NCBI GenBank assembly: GCA_000442125.1
Contig: KE546966.1
Location: 1,016,969-1,080,968, forward strand
Source of the DNA: Opeltia flavorubescens
Taxonomy: Eukaryota; Ascomycota; Lecanoromycetes; Teloschistales; Teloschistaceae
Direction: 5' to 3'
DNA: 64,000 bases
The notes beneath the pieces are model-generated. The model was given only the letters and a program-made list of their open reading frames with translations, did not search any database and was not told the DNA's origin. How positions within the stretch are numbered: the stretch's first letter is position 1; every line of letters begins with the position of its first letter. This document shows positions 44,690 through 54,140 of the stretch, piece after piece. The translations under genes were made by a program, and so were the position numbers.

Positions 44690-46756
44690 ATGAGCCAGCT
44701 GCTGACCCTTCTGGCTTGTGTAGGCGTTGCTGCTGCCTCGTATGCCAACAATCTTAATTACCGTAGCCCTTCGCACAATCATCCTGCCTTAGGCCTTTCC
44801 ATCCATAAGGTCAACAAGCGCAATGCTGGCTCCGCTGCCTATCCAGCGTCTCAGTTGAATTTCACCCACGGTGTTGCTTCTGGGGACCCGTATCCCAACT
44901 CGGTCATCCTATGGACACGGTGCAGCCCATTGTTCGACGACGTCAAGACCAATTCGACCGTGTCGGGATACGTGCCTCTCTACAATCCTGTACCTATCTA
45001 TGGCGCAGCCAATGAGACCGGATCGCCTTCTACTTCTCCGATCTGTTTGACGTATCAAGTATCCACAGACAAAAGCTTTACCAGCACTGCCGATTCAGGC
45101 ACCGTTTATACGAGCTCCGACACAGATTATACTGTAAAGGTATATCTCCACTTGAGCTACTCTTTTCTTTTCGCTAACGCTCCATTCAGGTTGAAGCTTC
45201 CGGTCTAAGCCCGTACACTCAATACTATTACCGGTTCACTGCCTGTGGCTCTTCAAACGTGACGAGCCCAGTTGGCCGTACAAAGACCACGCCGGCTCCG
45301 AACGATCTGGTGACAAAGATCGGTCTCGCCGTCTATTCGTGCAGCAATTTCCCGTTCGGCTTCTTCAATGCCTATGGCAATCCCGTCCGTAAGGACTCCG
45401 TCGATTATATCCTGCATCTTGGTGATTACATCTACGAGTATGCAAATGGGGATTACGGATACGGGCAAAGCATTGACCGCATTCCACTTCCTGACCGCCA
45501 GATATACACCCTTTATGATTACAGAAAGAGGCTGGCAACATACCGAACGGATCGTGATCTTTTGCTGAGCCATCAGCAATTTCCATGGATTCCTGTATGG
45601 GATGACCATGAGGTTGCTGATAATACGTATCGTGATGGTTCCTCGGAGTTGAATAACACGGAAGCTTCATTTATCAAAGACGGTGGCGTGAGCGTCGATC
45701 AGCGGAAAATGAACGCGGTACGGGCCTACTTTGAGTGGATGCCCATTCGCCAGGTAGAGATGGATGATAATCTAAGAATCTGGCGGAGCTTCTCGATTGG
45801 CTCTTTGCTTGATCTTGTCATGCTAGACACAAGGCAGTATGATAGGTCAATTACTGATCTTTATTGGAACACACACTACATCAACCAAATTTCCGATGAT
45901 GCCGGCAGGTCAATGATGGGCAGCCGACAAGAGAATTGGTTCTTCAACCAGCTGGTTACTTCCGCCCAGCGCGGTGCAACATGGAGAGTCATTGGCTCAC
46001 AGACTGGTAATTATTTTTTGGTTTCGCGAAGAAATAGCGCAACTACTGATGTTNCTCAGTCTTCTCTCGTATCAATGAGTCCATCGCGTATGGAAACGTT
46101 GACCCTTTCGATTGTAAGTCGTTTGGCTTAGCCTTGGACTCCATTGCTCTGGACCAGTTTGCTAAGTAAATATAGTCGATGCATGGGATGGCTACAAGTC
46201 GAACCGGAACCGAACATTCCAGACCCTATACGACAACAAAATTGGTAACAACATCATCATCTCTGGAGACTCCCACGCCAATTGGGTCAGCGACCTAGTC
46301 TGGCTCGATCATACCCCGTACAATCCAAGTACTGGCGAAGGTAGCATTGGCGTAGAATTCGCGGGCTCTGCAGTGTCCAGTCCTAGCCCCGCAGGTCAAA
46401 ATATATCCATCGCCGCCGCTAATCTTGCGAGTAAAGCTCTCATTGCCGCTAATCGAGAATTGCAATGGTCGGAGCTGTACTATCGTGGCTACTTCGAGCT
46501 TCACATCAGCCACGATTCAGTCAATGCGAGTTATTTTGGCATGCCTACAATCATTAATCGGAATCCAAATGAGATCAGTCTTGCTAATTTTACGGTGCTC
46601 AACGGAGCGAATGCACTCTACAGGGATCCAGTGCCAGGTGGAGGAGTGGTAGAAAATGGGGCCTTGAAGGGAGGAAAAACGACACAAACGAATATTACGA
46701 ACAGCACAGAGACGGGCCTGTATTTCATCTCCCACGAAGATGTGGAGGATATTTAA
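44690..46756 (+). CDS. PhoD-like alkaline phosphatase, secreted
   Basis: Four exons (44690-45139, 45190-46006, 46060-46113, 46176-46756) join in phase to 633 aa. A signal peptide (MSQLLTLLACVGVAAASYA) precedes the PhoD N-terminal domain (FTHGVASGDPYPNSVILWTRCSP; GLSPYTQYYYRF) and the PhoD metallophosphatase domain: AVYSCSNFPFGFFNAYG, DYILHLGDYIYEY, WDDHEVADNTYRDG, MLDTRQYDRS and a final IIISGDSHANWVSDLVW. Asp, Cys, Asn/His and Arg metal and substrate ligands are in place. PhoD enzymes hydrolyse phosphomono- and diesters with Fe/Ca at the active site. Exon 3 is only 54 bases and its intron contains an N at 46054, outside coding sequence. Likely phosphate-scavenging, but no regulatory element was identified. 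Confidence 0.93.
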
Positions 46757-47481
46757 AGTGCTTTTGCCAAACAGACTTGGACTCGCTCAAGAGCATCCGT
46801 ATGCGGGCTTTTGAAGATCTTTGTTCGATTTACAGTGAATACTCAGGCTTCAGCAAGCCGGTATATTGTAGATGAGTGACCATTTACTTGCCCAACAAAT
46901 AAGCAAAGTATGGCATGTATATATCAAGAGAGTTAGATCCCGATTCCATGTATCCAGGTGGTCTTCCCTTTCGCCAAATATTTCCTCGTTATGGCTCCGG
47001 TGCTTCTCTGCTATTGTCTGCTCACACTCACTGGGGTTTTCCAACATGTTGTAATATGAAAGCCACCTCACCCTTTGACTAATTTCCATCCTGCACTTCT
47101 TCTCATCGCCTGCCGATTCTAGCTGTCATACCTTTTCCCATTCAGAGAAATCTCTATCGAATCCCATTATCGGCGCCCAGTCCATGTCAACCCTCGGCCA
47201 CCCTATTGTAGTATTCTGGGAAATAAAGACAACAGGATTTTCCACTATGCTGGAATGGAGCGCGAACCTCCATAGATCCACCCTCATTGGACAATGCATT
47301 CGGAGCCTGCGTCAGCCGTAGTTGTGGCTTGGTGACTTCGCCACGATCTGCTCAATGCTCACTTCATCGAGGGATCCCTCGAGGACCCAGTTGTCCCTCA
47401 GATCCTGAGCAGACAAGTCAATGAACACAATTACTTAACATATCAAAGCCTCGGGCTTCAGCTATTCAATTGCTGCCCGGG
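46757..47481. other. Intergenic region, no gene recognised
   Basis: Spacer with the promoter of the HeLo-E2 gene. Nothing else seen. Confidence 0.4.
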
Positions 47482-49266
47482 ATGGAAGCTGTTGGGCTTG
47501 CCATCAGTGTCGCAGGACTAACAGCGCTATTCGATGCATGCTTACGAGGCTTCGATCTCATCGAGCGAGGCAAAGACTTTTCACGAGACCACGNCGTTTT
47601 ATTGACCCGATTTGATGCTCAGCGAGCTATGCTTGTCATCTGGGGTGATGCAGTCGGACTTTCTGGTACGGATGATTTTTCTCAGAGCAAGTGTCTTTCA
47701 AATCCTCACCTAAGGACGATGATTAAGGCTCATCTAAATTGTATATCGATGATCTTTGAAGACGCATCGCAATTAAGTCTTAAGTATGGTCTGAAATTGG
47801 TACAAAGCCGACCCAATCACCAGACAGCTACAGCTAGATCAGGCTCGCCATTCCGTTCATATCTAGCTTGGTTTCAGAAGAAGACTTCATATCGACGGAA
47901 GGCAACTTGGGTGATGCGTGATTTGAAGAAATTCGAAAGCATGCTTGACAATCTGAGCAAACTCATTGCAGAATTGCGTGAGATCACATCGTCAATCGCA
48001 GACTTAGAACGCCAACGCAAGGTTTTCATGGACAAAATCAGTCAATGCACTGATATCGACGAATTGGAGATTGTAGAGGAAGCCCTCAGCGCGGAAGATC
48101 CTGTCCTTTCCAGCGCTGCTAGCGAACGTCGGACCGCTCTTACCGAGGCCGCTGGAACCGTTCGATCCATGCCAATGCCGGGAGCGGACATGGTCCAGGA
48201 TGAGGACATGGAGACTCATGCGGACTCTGATACTGAGGCTCAGGCAGCCACCAAGCATGGTGCATTGAGCGAATCGCATGGAGAGAGCATATTCGAAGAC
48301 GAGCAGACTCCTTTGGAAATATCCAAATTATACGGGCATCAAAACAATCTAGGTGAGATTCAAGAAAAAGATCAAAAGCAGATCCGGAAATTGCTAGATG
48401 GAATTACCGCAGGATATTCATCGATTACGATGCCATCCCATTGGAAAGACTTGGTTGCCAAGACAGTGCTGAGACAGCTTCGTCGGTTTCAATCGAAGGC
48501 TTACGAGACACCATTCATCAGCATCGGATTTGCGGGGTTTGACAACGAAGAAGTTCGACTGGTAGGACGTCTATTCCAAAGCTCATGCAAGCGCTAATCT
48601 AGGCTAGGACCGTCTTATTGGGAGAATCCAGGCACCAGTAAGCTATGCTGAATCGGAGTGTCTCTATAGTATACTGAACTGTCTGCTAGCCAAATACGCC
48701 CTACGAGGGAGGCGTCTTTACGGTCTCTATAACAATTCCTCAAGACTACCCATTCAACCCCCCGATATGTCGGTTTATAACGCCAGTCTACCACGCGAAT
48801 ATTGATAGAGAGGGGAATATTTGTCTCGACATACTGACACCAGCAGGCTGGAATCCTGTCTGGGACCTGGAACAAAGTAAGTCATGATTGAAACAGAATG
48901 TGGGATTGGTCTGATTGGGGAACGATTTTAGTACTTACCGCTCTTTGTTCTCTTCTGGGGAGTCCAAACTGCGAGGTCGGCAATGCTCTGGTGCCAGAGA
49001 TTGCCGTACAGTATCTTACCGACAGATACACCTATAATGCTCAGGCTCGTCTCCACACGCAACGTTATGCTGCTCAAGAACACAGTACAAGGAAAGATGC
49101 CGGCCAATTAGCACTTGAAGTTCTTCGTTCCCGCCCTCAATCAAAACCTAGCACCCTCGTAAATGGCGCCAACCGCGACTACGACACGCACATTCTGGAA
49201 CTGTTGAGCTGTGATGAAAGTACTGATTTTACTGTAGAACGTAGTAAGTTTCCAGTCGCAATATAG
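47482..49266 (+). CDS. HeLo domain - ubiquitin-conjugating (E2) domain fusion
   Basis: Four exons (47482-48561, 48608-48637, 48690-48876, 48932-49266) join in phase to 543 aa. The second exon is only 30 bases. Residues 1-200 form a HeLo (prion-inhibition/propagation) domain: MEAVGLAISVAGLTALFDAC, FDLIERGKDFSRDH, LLTRFDAQRAMLVIWGDAVGL; then a helical segment and an acidic linker (about 215-300). Residues about 320-490 are a UBC fold: LRQLRRFQSKAYETP, LIGRIQAPPNTPYEGGVFTVSI, DYPFNPPICRFITPVYHANIDREGNICLDIL with the catalytic Cys, then LTALCSLLGSPNCEVGNAL and an ARLHTQRYA-type last helix. HeLo domains act at membranes in fungal incompatibility and cell-death proteins. The E2 domain looks catalytically competent (HxN and CLDIL kept). 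One codon (47594) contains N. The start is the ATG at 47482; a longer frame begins with TTG. Confidence 0.9.
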
Positions 49267-50529
49267 TAGATATTAGCGTAGAGCGTAGTTGAACTCTCAA
49301 TAACCTGGTCTTACATCATAGCCCTTGGTCGACAAGTAGGTTTCTGTATGTTACTAATATACATCATATCCCGCTTCGATGTCGTACCGATATTTGTTTC
49401 CCTCTACGCCTCGACAAGAAACGTTGGTGCTATAGTCCGAGAATCACTACAGCTGTGGCTCCAGGTCTAGCTTGTCAAGAATTAACAGGACTCGTAACGG
49501 TGACACATAATAGAACCCTGACTAGACGTGTCGGATCAATACGTGATTTCGATATACCGGAGTACTGTCTTTCAATGTCGTGAGGTTAAGAACGGACGGT
49601 AGATTCTCTATGATTCTCTCGAGTAAAATCGAAGTCTATCGTGACCATCATGAGCAGGATCATCGATACTTTTAAACGAGGTCGACATACGATCATAGCT
49701 TGACATGAACCATGCCGAATTGCTCGCCGTGCGTTCGGATGCATCGAAAGCAAGAATTCCACTATCCAACAAAACCTGCTTCAGCAGGCAATCAACATCA
49801 ATGTATCCGCATGAGTCTCATTCCCGCTTTAACCATGGCTTTTCTCTTGGAACCAACGAGATTTTAGAACATCCGACTACGCAGACTATCGCCACAACAA
49901 TGCTACCGAAAAGCTTCATTTTCGCCCTCGATCCATATTGGCTGAGTTCAACTCTACGAAAGCATTTTACAACCTCCATCCCCGCCAATCTAAGCTCGAG
50001 CACCACTCTCCCAGTTTTGTATCCGGTCCTCCCAATCACAAGAGTCATCCGCTCCCTCCCTACAAGAAAAAAGGTCAGCTAGGAGACCCCCTTCGGCGTT
50101 GGGAAATCTCGACCAGGGATGGCTCCTTTTTGTCCTCGCAGGCACCCACGGATGGCTCGGAAGCGAAAAAGTATAAGGAGATGGAGATTAAGAACAGCCG
50201 AGTTCTTCGAAAACCCGCGCCAAATATTCAGTCCCGATGCTAGGAAACAATGACGATTACAGATCAGAAAGATATGATCGTAGGGATAAGTAAGTGGAGT
50301 AGCACGAGGGCGAGATGGTGGGCGATGAAAAGGGGACGGAAAGAAAGATCTATATAGTATAGAAGAGTGTCAAAATAAAAAGGAGAGTGGAGAGAAAATG
50401 ATATCAAAATGTCCCGTTCAGTCGCATATTCAAGGATGAGCAAGGATCAAACACTTGATACCCAAAGACGAGGTAATTTTCGATGAGGGCAAAACCCCTG
50501 ATGGTAATAATATGTTGTACAAGCCTATT
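49267..50529. other. Intergenic region with doubtful frames
   Basis: No supported gene. Plus-strand frames at 49705-50082 and 49938-50243 start with ATG but have no domain, signal peptide or splice support. Confidence 0.35.
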
Positions 50530-52941
50530 TCACAGGTGGCTCTCCTGTCTACTCTGCTCGACCCTCTCACTCGTCTGACTAGACGGTGGATTAGCAGCAG
50601 GCCTAACCCTCGTGCCCACAAACCCCCTCCGGTTCCTACCCGTTCTCCCTCTCCCCAGCCAATTGAGCTTCAATTCCTTCGCCAACCCCTCCATCTTAAC
50701 CTGCGCGTCGTCATTACTCTGCACGCTTGCGAGTACGCTCACACATTGCAGCATCCGTCCCACTGTCTCCGTGACATGCGTGCTATCAGGCTGCTGCGGA
50801 GCTCGGCGCGGCGGAGAAGCAAACGGTGGTAGCTCTGGCGCTGAAAGATTCGAAGTCGCTCGACTTCTGTTTCCATCACCTATCAACGTCGAGCCTTGCG
50901 AGTTGAAGCTTGAGATACCCGGGTCAAGGCTCGCTGCAGTGCCAGGACGAGCAGGATCCGGGCTCTCGTTGACGAGACTGACGCTAGGATTGATACTTTC
51001 CAAGCTTAGTCGTGAGAAGGTTGCTTTAAGCGTATCGTGACGAGGTAAGATGACGTTGTCCCGATACGAAAGCAGAACGATTCGGCGCACATCGAATTCA
51101 CTACCGAACGCTCCATCTGTGTCATCCGGATTTGCGCCCCAGAACTCCGCGGCTTCGCGTGGTGACATTAAAGATCCGTGACCTTTAAATTCGAGATCGA
51201 GCGGGAGGAAAACTGCTTGAACGTACGGGAGAATCCTCCCAAACACAAGAAGCCACATATCCACCAGACGAGGTACCAGTCGATGATCGGGGACCAGACT
51301 CAACGTTTGATCAAGCGAAACAAAACCATTCTGGAGTAGATCGCGTAGGTCCTCGATGATGATACTAGGGATTCGCTTAGCGATGCACCTCTGTATGTTG
51401 ACCAGTACGAGCTTATTAAGATCTTCCACCGGCATCCGGAGTTCCTCATCTTTGAAGATAATTAATATCTTTGCTCTCAGGAAATCCCATGCATCCTCGG
51501 CACTCATGTTGTTGAGACCGAATCCTTGCAAAGTCGAGGGGCCGGGTAAGTCTGAGCCATACAAGCTGGCTTGCCCGGACGGTGCAGAGGTTCCAAATAC
51601 CGGTCCAGATGGTCCGCTTCCAGCCCAATCTAGCCTTTCGACTTCCGCACGTTTGAGATCTGCCAAAGTAGGCATGACACTTGCTTTCTCCTCTTTCTTC
51701 TTCTCCCGTAGAGCACGGCCACCGTGACGGAGGTCAAGCCCACTCACGGACTTGGCAAAAGAAGTTGCTGAAGGCCCTGGCGATGAAGGAGCTGCAAAGG
51801 AGTATAATGGTTGCGGGGCTGCCGGGTCTAATGGTCGAGAGTTACTGGCTGCCGAAGAAAGAGGGAGTGAATGTTCATCCATCTTATCTTTCAGCTTATT
51901 CTTCTGCCTTGAGAGGAAGTGGTGCTTCCTTTCTCTTTCGGTGGTTCCTGGCCGGTCTGTGGGAATCAAAGTCGACGTAGAAGCGTTGTTGGTCATGTAT
52001 ATAGATGAGGCCCCGGAAGCCAATGAATCGGCAAAACTGGTCACCGAAGCATTGGCTAGCTTTCCAAAGGGATTAGATGCAACCTGACTAATCTTATTTG
52101 GAGATGGCATCGGCTTGTCTCTTGAATCAAGGGTACTGTTGATATTGATCTGCTTGGGTTTTGAGAATAACTTCATCTTCGACTTTTGATTCTGAAGCCT
52201 GTGCTCCTTCTCCGGAAGGGCGTCGAAGCTGGTGACACCGGGAGATAACGGTGCACTTTTCGGATAAGCCACATTGGCGGCAGTCGCAGCGGCGACGTTG
52301 CCTCCACCGACCGAGCCATTGGAATATTGTTGCCCTCCACTTGGCCGTCTTGGCTCAGAACCGGTCTGAATGGGGGTAGGTTTGCGTTTCCCGGTAGGAT
52401 GTTCAGGTGTTTGTGGGCTGGGAACCGTTTGAGAGCGCTTTCTCATATGTTGAAAACCCCCGGACTGATGTTGCATAGCAGCCTGTGCTGCGATCTGGGA
52501 AGCGGATAGTTTGGCGGCCATAGCGGCTTGTTCAGCAGTGGAGGCTGATGGCAATGAAGGAAGAGAAGGTTCAAAGAAGCCTTGTGAATGTTGTCGTCGG
52601 TGGCTCTTGCCGTCCGTACCGATCAAGGGTGAATTCTTACGCGAGGGCAACTCTCGCTCGCTTGAGGTATGGGGAATTGAGGGCCGCGAGAAGTTATTGA
52701 GTGAAGCGGAGCTGGCGTTTGAACTCGACTGTAAATATGCTATAGAAGGGCGCTGGAACGGCGTCTGTGTCGGGTAAGGAGAGTTCTGTGTGTCTCGTGA
52801 AAGAGCAGTAACCTGAGATGAGCTAGAAGATTCGCTTTCCGAGGCATCCGAGCTCCCAGGGCGAGGTTGACTGTGACTAGGTGACGAAGGCCTCCGAGGT
52901 GAGAAGGCACCAGGTCTCCTCGCGTAGGCGGAGGGATTCAT
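50530..52941 (-). CDS. HbrB/Bit61-like TORC2 subunit
   Basis: Intronless 803-aa protein from an ATG at 52941. Residues 1-470 are Ser/Pro/Gln-rich and disordered (QRPSIAYLQSSSNASSASLN, EHPTGKRKPTPIQTGSEPRR). Residues 480-640 are the HbrB-like domain: AEDAWDFLRAKILIIFKDEELRMPVEDLNKLV, RIPSIIIEDLRDLLQNGFVSL, PRLVDMWLLVFGRILPYVQAVFLPL and FDVRRIVLLSYRDNVILPRHDTL. A Ser-rich tail with a final charged segment follows. HbrB of Aspergillus and Bit61/Bit2 of yeast are subunits of TOR complex 2, which controls actin, polarity and sphingolipid signalling; the protein is named for a hyperbranching mutant. The gene is next to the MITE-like element at 53204 and the GON7 gene. Confidence 0.92.
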   Translation of the reverse strand: MNPSAYARRPGAFSPRRPSSPSHSQPRPGSSDASESESSSSSQVTALSRDTQNSPYPTQTPFQRPSIAYLQSSSNASSASLNNFSRPSIPHTSSERELPSRKNSPLIGTDGKSHRRQHSQGFFEPSLPSLPSASTAEQAAMAAKLSASQIAAQAAMQHQSGGFQHMRKRSQTVPSPQTPEHPTGKRKPTPIQTGSEPRRPSGGQQYSNGSVGGGNVAAATAANVAYPKSAPLSPGVTSFDALPEKEHRLQNQKSKMKLFSKPKQININSTLDSRDKPMPSPNKISQVASNPFGKLANASVTSFADSLASGASSIYMTNNASTSTLIPTDRPGTTERERKHHFLSRQKNKLKDKMDEHSLPLSSAASNSRPLDPAAPQPLYSFAAPSSPGPSATSFAKSVSGLDLRHGGRALREKKKEEKASVMPTLADLKRAEVERLDWAGSGPSGPVFGTSAPSGQASLYGSDLPGPSTLQGFGLNNMSAEDAWDFLRAKILIIFKDEELRMPVEDLNKLVLVNIQRCIAKRIPSIIIEDLRDLLQNGFVSLDQTLSLVPDHRLVPRLVDMWLLVFGRILPYVQAVFLPLDLEFKGHGSLMSPREAAEFWGANPDDTDGAFGSEFDVRRIVLLSYRDNVILPRHDTLKATFSRLSLESINPSVSLVNESPDPARPGTAASLDPGISSFNSQGSTLIGDGNRSRATSNLSAPELPPFASPPRRAPQQPDSTHVTETVGRMLQCVSVLASVQSNDDAQVKMEGLAKELKLNWLGRGRTGRNRRGFVGTRVRPAANPPSSQTSERVEQSRQESHL

Positions 52942-53203
52942 TTATGATCGACAATTATATTTGTTTTGGGGCGGGCATGCACGTCGAAGGATGTCCTCAG
53001 CCGGTATCGAGCCAAAGTAGATGTCGTATCCTCATACCCACATCCTCTGTCTGCATACTATGCTCCTTGTGGCATTCTTGTTTTGTTCAATTCGTTGCAT
53101 CAATGGCATGAGGAATGAGACATCTTAGGACATGTTGACTCGAGAAGTCCTCCATGTCATGAAAGCCCGCTAAAGGCGGGACCGAATTCTGACGTTCCGC
53201 TCA

Positions 53204-53436
53204 CACGCGGGGTAAACAAAAGTTTGCACACTTTGATCTTCTATGTGTATGAATACAAGGATTTGAGGAAGCAAGATTAATACTTCACGGAGATTTACGA
53301 TAAAGTCGATGTTATTAACTTTATTCTAGTATTATANGCTACGTCGACTGCTTTGCAGAGGTTATTTTCTCAGTGAAACAGCACCTTAATAGGTGTGGGT
53401 TCATTTTGGTGTGAAAACTTTTTTTTACCCCGCGTG
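53204..53436. mobile_element. MITE-like element with 28-bp terminal inverted repeats
   Basis: The ends are 28-bp inverted repeats (both start CACGCGGGGTAAA) matching at 26 of 28 positions. The element is 233 bp, AT-rich and non-coding, with one N at 53338. It is flanked by a perfect 5-bp direct repeat, GCTCA at 53199-53203 and 53437-53441, the expected target-site duplication. It lies between the divergent HbrB gene (start 52941) and GON7 gene (start 53560), about 124 bases from the GON7 ATG. Its autonomous partner is not in the window. CAC ends with a 5-bp GC-rich duplication recall Transib-type elements, but superfamily assignment is uncertain. Confidence 0.8.
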
Positions 53437-53559
53437 GCTCACTGACAATTGGACGTGACTTTTGAATTTCCGTAGAAAAAAATCAATTCTGTCCGCACCC
53501 TTTATTCACACGATTTCAACGAGCGAAGAGAAGCCAGAATCCTCACACTCCCTACGCAC

Positions 53560-53859
53560 ATGGCAAATCCCTCCCAGCAGCCCAATCGCACAACCCTCAC
53601 CGCAACCTACACCTCCCCCTCGTCATCCCAGAGCTTTACCCATCCCCTACCAACCTCAGCAACCACATCTACAGCTCAAAAGACCGAATACCTTTCTACT
53701 CTCCGCCAATCCGTCACCAAGCTACAAGATGAGATAAACATTTTCCTGACCGAAAAGATGGAGGAGGACAAGGCATTGGCGGCGAAGGTGGGGCTGAAAG
53801 TCGATGAGAAGAAAGAGGAGGAGAGATATGGCGAGGAAGACGTCGAGGATGAAGGATGA
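53560..53859 (+). CDS. GON7: GON7-like KEOPS/EKC complex subunit
   Basis: Intronless 99-aa protein. Layout matches fungal Gon7: LTATYTSPSSSQSFTHPLP, KTEYLSTLRQSVTKLQDEIN, then FLTEKMEEDKALAAKVGL and an acidic Lys/Glu tail (EKKEEERYGEEDVEDEG). Gon7 is the small disordered subunit of the KEOPS/EKC complex (with Kae1, Bud32, Cgi121, Pcc1) that makes the t6A modification on tRNA and helps telomere maintenance. It acts by stabilising Pcc1. A MITE-like insertion sits about 124 bases upstream and may carry or disturb its promoter. Confidence 0.85.
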   Translation: MANPSQQPNRTTLTATYTSPSSSQSFTHPLPTSATTSTAQKTEYLSTLRQSVTKLQDEINIFLTEKMEEDKALAAKVGLKVDEKKEEERYGEEDVEDEG

Positions 53860-54140
53860 AAATACCTCAAGACGTTCGACCTCGGGATTCTTGAAAGGAA
53901 CTTTCTGTGAAAATTGACAGAAGAGTCTGCCTGTTATGCCATTCAAGTTGCTACAGATCGTTGTATCACGAAGATGGCCAACTATATGAACTATCGGGGG
54001 TATCTACGAAAACAAGCGAAATACACACAAACGCCAAGTGGACCCCAACAGAATGCATAACTCAGCTCCAATGCCTTATCAAGTGGCAATTTGCGATGCC
54101 GTAGTCGTTTCCCCAACGACGTCAATCTTGTCCAGCATGT

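Noticed and set aside
49705-50243. Two overlapping ATG frames between the HeLo-E2 and HbrB genes
   Set aside because: Both lack domains and splice signals, and they overlap in different frames.
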